From positions 310,001-374,000 of the forward strand of contig JADKJM010000016.1 of NCBI GenBank assembly GCA_016721005.1: a stretch of DNA of 64,000 nt. The letters are read 5' to 3'. The DNA is from Flavobacteriales bacterium. GTDB lineage: Bacteria > Bacteroidota > Bacteroidia > Flavobacteriales_F > PHOS-HE28. The position numbers were made by a program, and so were the translations under genes. Shown one piece after another: positions 55,391 to 62,165 of the stretch. Positions within the stretch are counted from its first letter, which is position 1, and each line of letters begins with the position of its first letter. Below the pieces are notes generated by a model. It was given only the letters and a program-made list of their open reading frames with translations. It searched no databases and had not been told where the DNA came from.

Positions 55391-56269
55391 ATGAGCACAA
55401 CGCGACACTTCCTGCTGGGATGCCTTTTCCTTCCATTGGCCCTGAACGCGCAACGATCCGCCGAGGAGCATTTGGCTTCTGCACGCACGGCCTATGCGAT
55501 CGATTCATTGGACCAAGCACTGCAGCATGCGGATAGCGCGATCCAGCGTGATGCGACGGTGAGTGGCGGCTACAAATTGCGCGGGGATATCAAGCAACGG
55601 ATGCGGAATTCCCACGGTGCGCTGCTGGATTACACGAGGGCGGAGAAACAGGATCCGGACGACGCGCGCTTGTACGTGAGCCGCTCAGCTATTCACATCA
55701 CCGAAGGCCATTTGAAAGAGGCCGTGAAGGACTGCGATCGCGCCATTGACCTTGATCCGAACGACGCGGACGCATGGTACAACCGTGCCTGCGCCGATTA
55801 CATGGGACGTAATAACGAAGGTGCCTTGCGCAGCCTGGAACGTGCGATCAAATTGAAGCCGACTCTTGCGGATGGCCTCTTCCTGCGCGGTGTGGTGCGC
55901 GGCGAGCAGTACAAAGAGGCAGCGGGCATCCAGGACATCCAAGCGGCACTTGCCTTGAACCCGGATATACCCGGTGCTTGGATGAGCCTCGGCGTGTTAC
56001 AATTCGAGAACCAGGACTATCCAGGGGCGATCGCCAGTTTCACCCGGGCCATCGCGATCGGCGGTGCCGAATTGAAAGTGGCCTATTACTACCGCGGGGA
56101 TTGCCACTACCACATGGAGGACAAGGACAAGGCCTGTCCGGATTGGCGGAAGAGCGCGGAACTCGGTGATAAGGACGCGCAGTTCATCATGCGCTACTAC
56201 TGCAACACGGATGCGGACAAGATCCCGAAGAAGCCGTCGAAGCGGAGGAATACGGTGATCGAGTTCTAG
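55391..56269 (+). CDS. Secreted tetratricopeptide repeat protein
   Basis: 292 residues. Signal peptide MSTTRHFLLGCLFLPLALNAQ. Six TPR-like units from about residue 25 to 265, for example SGGYKLRGDIKQRMRNSHGA, AVKDCDRAIDLDPNDADAWY and AIASFTRAIAIGGAELKVAY. The end is a basic tail (KKPSKRRNTVIEF). A periplasmic scaffold role is likely; no partner can be named. A GATCTTCG box lies 15 bases before the ATG. Its stop is 11 bases from the convergent TPM gene. Confidence 0.9.
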   Translation: MSTTRHFLLGCLFLPLALNAQRSAEEHLASARTAYAIDSLDQALQHADSAIQRDATVSGGYKLRGDIKQRMRNSHGALLDYTRAEKQDPDDARLYVSRSAIHITEGHLKEAVKDCDRAIDLDPNDADAWYNRACADYMGRNNEGALRSLERAIKLKPTLADGLFLRGVVRGEQYKEAAGIQDIQAALALNPDIPGAWMSLGVLQFENQDYPGAIASFTRAIAIGGAELKVAYYYRGDCHYHMEDKDKACPDWRKSAELGDKDAQFIMRYYCNTDADKIPKKPSKRRNTVIEF

Positions 56270-56280
56270 GACCGGGTGGG

Positions 56281-57084
56281 TTACCAACTTCCACCCGCGC
56301 CACCACCGCCGAAGCTGCCACCCCCAAAGCCTCCGAACCCACCACCGCCACCACTGAAGCCGCCGCCTCCGCGATAGCCGCCACCGAAGCTGCCACCACC
56401 ACGGCGACTGTTCATCTGACTGAGCAGGAACATCGCGGTCCAGAAATCGACGTTGTTGGTGCGCGCGTACTTGCGCACTCGACCACGCCACGAGAAGAAC
56501 ATGACCACCATGAAGAAGATCACGAACAGCAGGATGGGCCAAGGGAACTTCTTCTGGCCGTAACTCTTCTGATCGAACTCGCCTTTGGCGAGACCCATCA
56601 ATATGGTGAGCGCCGCATCGATGCCCTCCGCGTATGCACCGGCCTTGAAATTGGGGATCACCTCGTTCTCGATGATCTGTTTCGCGGTCGCGTCCGGGAT
56701 CGCGCCTTCCAGTCCGTAGCCGGTGGCGATGAACACTTTTCGCTCGCTGGAAGCACCGTTGGGTTTGATCAGGAAGACGATACCGTTGTCGAACTTCTGG
56801 TCCCCGATGCCCCAGCTATCACCGATCCGGAAGGCGAGATCCGACGCTTCGGTGCCGCACAACGTGTCCACCACGATCACCAGGATCCGATTGCTCGTTT
56901 CCCGCGCGAACTCCACCAAGCGTGTATTGATCCGCTGCGCATCGGCGGACGAAAGCAGTTCCGTGTAGGTCCAAAGAAGTTGGGTCTGTCGGTTCTCCGC
57001 GGGCGGCACCAGGTTGCAATCGAACTTCGCGGCCCAAGATGAGCTTATGGAGAGAAATGCCAGAAGAGCGAATGCCTTTCTCAT
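56281..57084 (-). CDS. TPM domain membrane protein with Gly-rich tail
   Basis: 267 residues. Signal peptide MRKAFALLAFLSISSSWAA. TPM domain at about 30-175, with LSSADAQRINTRLVEFARET, DNGIVFLIKPNG and ATGYGLEGAIPD. One transmembrane segment (PWPILLFVIFFMVVMFF, about 184-200) is followed by a glycine/serine/phenylalanine-rich tail (FGGFGGGSFGGGGAGGSW), as usual in YgcG-like proteins. Third gene of a LemA-TPM-TPM operon, overlapping the second by four bases. The TPM family includes a photosystem II repair phosphatase in plants; the bacterial role is not settled. Confidence 0.93.
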   Translation of the reverse strand: MRKAFALLAFLSISSSWAAKFDCNLVPPAENRQTQLLWTYTELLSSADAQRINTRLVEFARETSNRILVIVVDTLCGTEASDLAFRIGDSWGIGDQKFDNGIVFLIKPNGASSERKVFIATGYGLEGAIPDATAKQIIENEVIPNFKAGAYAEGIDAALTILMGLAKGEFDQKSYGQKKFPWPILLFVIFFMVVMFFSWRGRVRKYARTNNVDFWTAMFLLSQMNSRRGGGSFGGGYRGGGGFSGGGGGFGGFGGGSFGGGGAGGSW

Positions 57085-57530
57085 AGCCCGCCGATGCTCA
57101 CCTCGTTGCTCAACTCATTCCGATCATCGGACTTCAAGGGATGGAATTGGACCAACTTCTCCCCTACCATCGTAACGGCATCGCAGAGTCCTTGTCCGGG
57201 ACGACCGGCAGCAAAATGTGCGACCGATCGAGCGATCACGTCATTCCAGAAGCCCGCCGGAACCACATCGTTGATCCCTTTGTCCCCGATCACCGCGACC
57301 TTCCTGTCCGCGACGCACACATAGATCAGCACACCGTTGCGATCACGCGTGCGGTGCATGCCCAGTTCACCGAAGATGAATGCAGCGTGCTCCAGGATCT
57401 CCTCATCGATGTGATCCTCCAGATGCACACGGATCTCCCCCGATGTCCGGCGTTCTGCAGCACCGATCGCGTCGGCGACCGCTTTCCGTTCAGCCCCGGT
57501 CAGGAAGTCCGCTGCTGCGGGAACGCTCAC
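57081..57530 (-). CDS. Soluble TPM domain protein
   Basis: 149 residues without a signal peptide or transmembrane segment. TPM domain throughout: LTGAERKAVADAIGAAERRT, GEIRVHLEDH, RNGVLIYVCVADRKVAVIGD and DVVPAGFWNDVIARSV. Middle gene of the LemA-TPM-TPM operon, with ATGA overlaps on both sides. It looks like the cytosolic counterpart of the membrane-bound TPM protein. Confidence 0.92.
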   Translation of the reverse strand: MSVPAAADFLTGAERKAVADAIGAAERRTSGEIRVHLEDHIDEEILEHAAFIFGELGMHRTRDRNGVLIYVCVADRKVAVIGDKGINDVVPAGFWNDVIARSVAHFAAGRPGQGLCDAVTMVGEKLVQFHPLKSDDRNELSNEVSIGGL

Positions 57531-58111
57531 TTGAAGGAGATGTCCGGGGCGTTCTCCGTGCCTGCATCGGAAGAGAAGCCCTCCTTGGGATGGAATCCGA
57601 ACATTCCCGCGAAGAGGCTGGCGGGCACGACCTGGATCCGCGTGTTATAGTCCGCGACCACCTCGTTGAAGTTGTGCCGCTCATGCGCGATCCGGTTCTC
57701 CATGCCTTCGTACTGCGCTTGGAAATCGCGGAAGCTCTGTACGGCTTGCAACGTGGGGTAATTCTCCACGAGCAACCGACCGATCGCACCACCAAGGTTC
57801 GCTTGTGCGGCCTCGAAGGCCTTGATCTTCTCGGGTGTCAGGTCGTCGCCGGTCAAGGTGATCGAGATCGCCTTCGCACGCGCAGCAACCACATCCTTCA
57901 AGGTCTGGCTCTCAAAGTCCGCCGCACCCTTCACGATCTCCACCAGGTTCTTGCTCTTATCGGCGCGTGCCTGATAGGCGACTTCAACCTGCCCCCATTG
58001 TTTGGTGACATTGATCTCCGCTCGCTTCATCCCGTTATACATGCCCATCATCCAAAAGGCGATGAGGAGGATGGCGCCGAGCGCCATGAAGAGTCCGAGG
58101 TACTTTCTCAT
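57527..58111 (-). CDS. LemA family membrane protein
   Basis: 194 residues. An N-terminal transmembrane helix (LGLFMALGAILLIAFWMMGM, about 5-24) is followed by the LemA helical domain: YNGMKRAEINVTKQWGQVEV, RADKSKNLVEIVKGAADFES, LVENYPTLQAVQSFRDFQAQ and ENRIAHERHNFNEVVADYNT. First gene of the operon, with a TAACTTCG box 23 bases before the ATG. LemA/TPM operons are widespread in Bacteroidota; envelope function is suspected but unproven. Confidence 0.95.
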   Translation of the reverse strand: MRKYLGLFMALGAILLIAFWMMGMYNGMKRAEINVTKQWGQVEVAYQARADKSKNLVEIVKGAADFESQTLKDVVAARAKAISITLTGDDLTPEKIKAFEAAQANLGGAIGRLLVENYPTLQAVQSFRDFQAQYEGMENRIAHERHNFNEVVADYNTRIQVVPASLFAGMFGFHPKEGFSSDAGTENAPDISFK

Positions 58112-58134
58112 GGTTGTGGGTTGTTGAACGCGGG

Positions 58135-58142
58135 CGAAGTTA
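58135..58142 (-). promoter_or_regulatory. -7-like box (TAACTTCG) for the LemA operon
   Basis: TAACTTCG on the minus strand fits TAnnTT(T/C)G and lies 23 bases before the LemA ATG. No clear -33 element was identified. Confidence 0.33.
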
Positions 58143-58262
58143 TCCCGCGTCGCCGAGTCGCAGGTCCATCGAAGTGCGTGCCGTTACGAACGGCCTGCCA
58201 ACCTGACGGGCGGCAGTTCAGCACCAAAGCGAGCTTCGATCCTTCGCGCGTGGTGTCCGTGA

Positions 58263-59327
58263 TCAATGTTGAATGATCATCCGGGTCGACCTGGAACCGC
58301 TCGAGCTGATCAACGTGGCCACATACGTCCCATCCGCGAAGCCGGAAACATCCTGGCGCACGGTGGTGGATCCGCTCGGAATACGCATGGATCCCACAAG
58401 GCGTCCCGTGGCATCCCGGAACTCGAGGACCCCGGAGGTGATTACGGGAATGCTGAAACTCACGCTTTGTTGCGCCGGATTGGGCTGCGCGCTGAACGCA
58501 ACCTCCTGCGTTGTGGGAACGCTCAGTATGATGTCATTCGGGTCGTAGAAGAAGCGCGCTGTGGTGGCCTGTCCGCCTGTGCTGTTGATCTGCAATACCG
58601 GCTCGTCCATACCGACGGCGATCCACTTGTACTCGATGGTCTCCGGTTCATCGAAGGCGAACCCTTGCCCGAACTGTTCGATGTACACGGAATCACTGCG
58701 CTGAAGGACCGACCGCACGCGCAACACCTCGAACGTATCGGCAGGCAGGTACAGGGTACCCCAACCATCCACATGGTTGAAGCGCGTTTGCTGCTGCGTG
58801 AAACTGAAAAGCGTGGGCACCGCCACGGTGAACTCGCTGTAACTGGTGTCCATGTTGTCGTAGTTCATGGGGAAATGATGGATGTGATCCACGGGCATAC
58901 GGCGCACGCTGGTGGGCACACCATTCACGTTGGCCCCGAAGCCGACGTTCCGGAAACCGGTCGCGTCCTTCTTGAAATAATCGAACACATCGGTCAGGGT
59001 CAACATCTGGAAGTTGAACTCCTGCCCGCGCACCGCGTAGTTCGCGGCCCAGTTCGGGTATAGGATCATGTTGTTGAAGAAGAACTGGTACAGGAACGGC
59101 GTGGAGTTGACACTGATGCAGGTATCCGCGGCTTCCACGTCAGGAGTGAGCATGCCCATGTCCCAGACATATCCAGCTTCGGTCGGTGCGGGGTCGATCC
59201 CTATCGCGGAGGTGTTCCAATAGCGAACGGTATCCCCAGCAGAAGGCATATCGGCCGGGCCGATGGTGATCTGTGCGGAAAGAAAAGTGACGCAGGATAC
59301 TGCGACGAGGGTAAGGATCGGTCTCAT
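58263..59327 (-). CDS. T9SS type A cargo protein of unknown function
   Basis: 354 residues. Signal peptide MRPILTLVAVSCVTFLSAQ. The body (about 20-275) is beta-rich, with motifs AGYVWDMGML, VDGWGTLYLPADTFEVLRVR and EPETIEYKWIAVGMDEPVLQ. I know this pattern from other Bacteroidota surface proteins but cannot name a domain. The C-terminal 75 residues are a type A sorting domain (FSAQPNPAQQSVSFSIPV to GFADGTYVATLISSSG). Divergent from the gene at 59418, with a 90-bp region between them carrying back-to-back promoter-like boxes. Confidence 0.88.
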   Translation of the reverse strand: MRPILTLVAVSCVTFLSAQITIGPADMPSAGDTVRYWNTSAIGIDPAPTEAGYVWDMGMLTPDVEAADTCISVNSTPFLYQFFFNNMILYPNWAANYAVRGQEFNFQMLTLTDVFDYFKKDATGFRNVGFGANVNGVPTSVRRMPVDHIHHFPMNYDNMDTSYSEFTVAVPTLFSFTQQQTRFNHVDGWGTLYLPADTFEVLRVRSVLQRSDSVYIEQFGQGFAFDEPETIEYKWIAVGMDEPVLQINSTGGQATTARFFYDPNDIILSVPTTQEVAFSAQPNPAQQSVSFSIPVITSGVLEFRDATGRLVGSMRIPSGSTTVRQDVSGFADGTYVATLISSSGSRSTRMIIQH

Positions 59328-59346
59328 GTGTTCGCGATTGGGCGCA

Positions 59347-59354
59347 CGAATCTA
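59347..59354 (-). promoter_or_regulatory. -7-like box (TAGATTCG), reverse promoter of a divergent pair
   Basis: TAGATTCG on the minus strand, 19 bases before the ATG at 59327, fits TAnnTT(T/C)G. Confidence 0.38.
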
Positions 59355-59401
59355 CCTGCCTTCGCGGCACGGTACATGCCCAGCGCGGCAATTCGTCCAA
59401 C

Positions 59402-59409
59402 TACCTTTG
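59402..59409 (+). promoter_or_regulatory. -7 box (TACCTTTG), forward promoter of a divergent pair
   Basis: An exact TAnnTTTG match ending eight bases before the ATG at 59418, so the leader would be very short or absent. Confidence 0.42.
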
Positions 59410-59417
59410 AACCCCTG

Positions 59418-60041
59418 ATGCGCACCCTTCTCTCCGCACTTCTCCTCGTCGCCCTCACCTCGGCCGTGGCCCAGCCCGTTCAACCTGCGTTGGTCCAGTT
59501 CAGCGGTGTGGTCGTCACGGATAGCCTGGCCCCAGTGCCTTTCACCAATATCCTGGTGCGCAATACCTACCGGGGCACCATGAGTGATGTCTATGGCTAT
59601 TTCAGCTTCGTGGCCCAGGAAGGTGACACGCTCATTTTCAGCGCGGTGGGCTTCATGCGCGCGCAATACGTGATCCCAACGGGACTGCCGGAGAACAAAT
59701 ACTCCATGATCCATGTCATGGGCCGCGACACTGTACAGCTACGCGAGTTATCGGTGTATCCGTGGCCATCGCGGGAGCAGTTCCGGGAAGCCTTCCTCGC
59801 CCTGCGCTTGCCGGCCGATGATTACCAGCTCACGATGAAGAACCTCTCCCCCGCGGAAATGGTGCAGCGCATGGAGAGCCTTCCGCCGGATGCGTACCAG
59901 AGCTTCCAGTACCAGATGGCCTTGGACCGCACCCGCTTGTACTACAGCGGAGGCACTCCTTCCATCAACCTGTTCAACCCGATCGCCTGGGCGCAGTTCC
60001 TGCAGGCGTGGCAGAACGGGGCCTTCAAAAAGAAGGACTAG
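59418..60041 (+). CDS. CarboxypepD_reg-like domain secreted protein
   Basis: 207 residues from the ATG at 59418, which begins the signal peptide MRTLLSALLLVALTSAVAQ; the frame is open 30 codons further up. A carboxypeptidase regulatory-like beta-sandwich spans about 25-110 (FSGVVVTDSLAPVPFTNILV, GTMSDVYGYFSFVAQEGDTL, FSAVGFMRAQYVIP). The remainder is a helical/polar region (EQFREAFLALRLPADDYQ, SINLFNPIAWAQFLQAW). Such short stand-alone proteins are common in Flavobacteriales and lack the TonB-dependent barrel that normally follows this domain. Function unknown. Confidence 0.88.
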   Translation: MRTLLSALLLVALTSAVAQPVQPALVQFSGVVVTDSLAPVPFTNILVRNTYRGTMSDVYGYFSFVAQEGDTLIFSAVGFMRAQYVIPTGLPENKYSMIHVMGRDTVQLRELSVYPWPSREQFREAFLALRLPADDYQLTMKNLSPAEMVQRMESLPPDAYQSFQYQMALDRTRLYYSGGTPSINLFNPIAWAQFLQAWQNGAFKKKD

Positions 60042-60068
60042 ATCACAACGTGAAAGGATCGAGATGGC

Positions 60069-60749
60069 CTACGGAAGGCCGATCCAGTATGCAGCCTGTT
60101 CGGGCTCGCAGCGCTCATAGAGCGGAAGCTCCATCCCGGGCTTGATCAGCAACAGTTCCCACGGATCCAGTACCGTGAGGTATTGCGCGCCTTCCTTGGT
60201 CGGTTCCATGGACAGCGCTTGTTCGTGCGCACGGTCCATCCGGGGCTTGCATAATTCAAGTCGAAGCAAGCCGCCTTCCCCGATCCCCGTCCGTTTGGTG
60301 AAGGAACGGATGTCCATGAATCCTGATAGCAGTGCTTGGTGCCAATGCTCGCACCGCTGTGTGCGCCATACATCACGACCTGCCTGATCCCGAGCGCTGC
60401 GCCACGCGGCGAATTGCTCCAGTGTCGGTTCGGCGAACGTCGGTTTGAAGGCCGACTTCGGTGAAGGATCCTTCTTCAACGCGGAGATCAAGGCTGCGCT
60501 CTGCCCGGGTTTCACCAGGATCAATTCCTTTTCCTGGATGTAGAGCAAGCGGTCCTCGGCGGCTGGGGTCGGCACATACCCGTGGTAACGCTGGAATTCC
60601 GAGTTCTCCTCCCGGCGATAGAGCAGACCAGACCGGACCAGTGGCCCGATATCGGCGTGCCGACCAAGGAAATCGGACAATTCCTCATATCCCTGCTCTC
60701 TGGATCGTAGGATCCTGTGGTATCGCGCCTCGAACACCGCCGCTGTCAT
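60069..60749 (-). CDS. Hypothetical protein with internal duplication
   Basis: 226 residues, no signal peptide, probably cytosolic. The two halves resemble each other: each ends in a hydrophobic strand plus KPG (KELILVKPGQSAALIS at about 75-90, WELLLIKPGMELPLYE at about 195-210), and each begins with an aromatic/charged helix (FEARYHRILRSREQGYEELS and RCEHWHQALLSGFMDIRSFT). I know no family for it. It is the last gene of a possible reverse-strand series with the lamin-tail, TfoX-like and FG-GAP genes. Confidence 0.75.
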   Translation of the reverse strand: MTAAVFEARYHRILRSREQGYEELSDFLGRHADIGPLVRSGLLYRREENSEFQRYHGYVPTPAAEDRLLYIQEKELILVKPGQSAALISALKKDPSPKSAFKPTFAEPTLEQFAAWRSARDQAGRDVWRTQRCEHWHQALLSGFMDIRSFTKRTGIGEGGLLRLELCKPRMDRAHEQALSMEPTKEGAQYLTVLDPWELLLIKPGMELPLYERCEPEQAAYWIGLP

Positions 60750-60841
60750 GGCGCCAAGATCCGGAGAGCAGGAATGCGCACGGTGGATCCTCTGCGCGGA
60801 TCACCAACCAAGTGATGTTGATCGGACCTTTCGGAGGCCGT

Positions 60842-61708
60842 TCAGGGCACGATCACCCTGCGCGTTTCCTGACGCGTGGGTGTGGTGAGCCTGATCAGCA
60901 ACATGCTGCCGTGGTGGGCGCTCACGGGGAAGGTCCACGATCCTGTGGACGATGCCGCGACACCCGAACTGGCTACCAAGGAGCCATCCACGGTGAAGAC
61001 ATCGAAGGTCGGACGCTCACCAGCGCGATCCGGATCGAAGACCATGATGTGTTCGCCACCCGGAGCTAGAAGTGCCGTGAACGTCGCTCCAACACGGGCG
61101 ATATCCAGAACTCCCGTGCTAAGGTCGCAGGCCACCGGATCGATGACGTTGGTGGCGCCTGGTGTGGTGCACATCAACCGGAAGTCGGCGTTGTTGTTCT
61201 GCGTATCCGCACCATCGGGCCAACGGCCGATGCTGATACCACCATTGCTATTCACATCAACCGCGGTGGTGCCGGTTCCCTCGGCATAGTTGGTAAGGGA
61301 TCCACCGTAGCTGACCATGTCGATGATGAGTGGTGTCGGGTTCTCGGTCAGAACAAGGACGATCGCATCGGACGGTCCGTTCTGGATCAGGTTGGTTGCC
61401 GGAGTAACCACCGCGTTGCAACCTGCGGTGGCGCCTGCGTTCGTGCAGATCACGAAATACTGCCCAGGGCCGAGATCCGGCCACGCGGGATCGGAAAAAG
61501 TCCTGTACATCACACCGGTCCCGGTTGAACCGTTGTACATCTCCACAGTGAGGAACTGCAATGGAAAATCGATGGTACCGACGTTCTTGATCTCCAGGTA
61601 TTCCTGGTTATCCGTTCCCACCTGATCGTAGTCCACTTCATTGATCACGACCTGTGCGGAAGCGTTCAACGCGAATGCCAATGGAGCGAGGAGTAGGGAT
61701 TTCTTCAT
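60842..61708 (-). CDS. Lamin-tail domain secreted protein
   Basis: 288 residues from the ATG at 61708, which starts the signal peptide MKKSLLLAPLAFALNASAQ; an ATG at 61735 would add nine residues. A lamin-tail (LTD) domain at about 20-165 shows VVINEVDYDQVGTDNQEYLE, LGPGQYFVICTN and GISIGRWPDGADTQNNNADF. The C-terminal about 80 residues (FDVFTVDGSLVASSGVAASS to LLIRLTTPTRQETRRVIVP) look like a degenerate type A T9SS sorting domain without the usual xPNP motif. LTD proteins in bacteria are often extracellular. It follows the TfoX-like gene by 30 bases. Confidence 0.87.
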   Translation of the reverse strand: MKKSLLLAPLAFALNASAQVVINEVDYDQVGTDNQEYLEIKNVGTIDFPLQFLTVEMYNGSTGTGVMYRTFSDPAWPDLGPGQYFVICTNAGATAGCNAVVTPATNLIQNGPSDAIVLVLTENPTPLIIDMVSYGGSLTNYAEGTGTTAVDVNSNGGISIGRWPDGADTQNNNADFRLMCTTPGATNVIDPVACDLSTGVLDIARVGATFTALLAPGGEHIMVFDPDRAGERPTFDVFTVDGSLVASSGVAASSTGSWTFPVSAHHGSMLLIRLTTPTRQETRRVIVP

Positions 61709-61738
61709 GTTCAGTGGTATGATCGTAGTGACCAAAGA

Positions 61739-62161
61739 TCAGCCTTTCACCTTTCGTGCCGCCGTCTTCTTCGCAGCCTTTGCAGGGGCTTTCGCTGCGG
61801 CCTTCTTGGTTGCTGTCTTCTTCAACGCTTTGGTCGGCAAGGTGGCCACATGTTCCAGCGCAAGCTTCACCCATTTGTCCAAGGACCGTCGATCGGATAC
61901 CACATCCGGATCCACGAAGAGGAAGCCTTTCATGTCGCCTTTGCCATAGGTCATCGGCAACGCACCGGGCCATTTCATGATCTCCGCATGGCGGGCCGCA
62001 GCGAAACGGACCATATACAGGCTCTTGTTGGTGATCCCCACGGCCATGTTGCCGCGGATCATAAAGGCCACACCACCGAACATCTTCTTCGGTTCGGCCT
62101 TGGTTCCCAGGCCCGCCAATGCGTCTGCGAGCCGTTGTTCCAGGAACGGATCGTGTGCCAT
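61739..62161 (-). CDS. TfoX N-terminal domain protein with Lys/Ala-rich histone-H1-like tail
   Basis: 140 residues. The TfoX/Sxy N-terminal domain fills about 1-105: RLADALAGLGTKAEPKKMFG, GVAFMIRGNMAVGITNKSLY and MTYGKGDMKGFLFVDPDVVS. The last about 30 residues are a basic tail of Lys, Ala, Thr and Pro (TKKAAAKAPAKAAKKTAARK) resembling histone H1 C-termini and expected to bind nucleic acid. Family members range from competence regulators to small proteins of unknown role; no TfoX C-terminal domain is present. It starts four bases after the FG-GAP gene. Confidence 0.9.
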   Translation of the reverse strand: MAHDPFLEQRLADALAGLGTKAEPKKMFGGVAFMIRGNMAVGITNKSLYMVRFAAARHAEIMKWPGALPMTYGKGDMKGFLFVDPDVVSDRRSLDKWVKLALEHVATLPTKALKKTATKKAAAKAPAKAAKKTAARKVKG

Positions 62162-62165
62162 CCAC

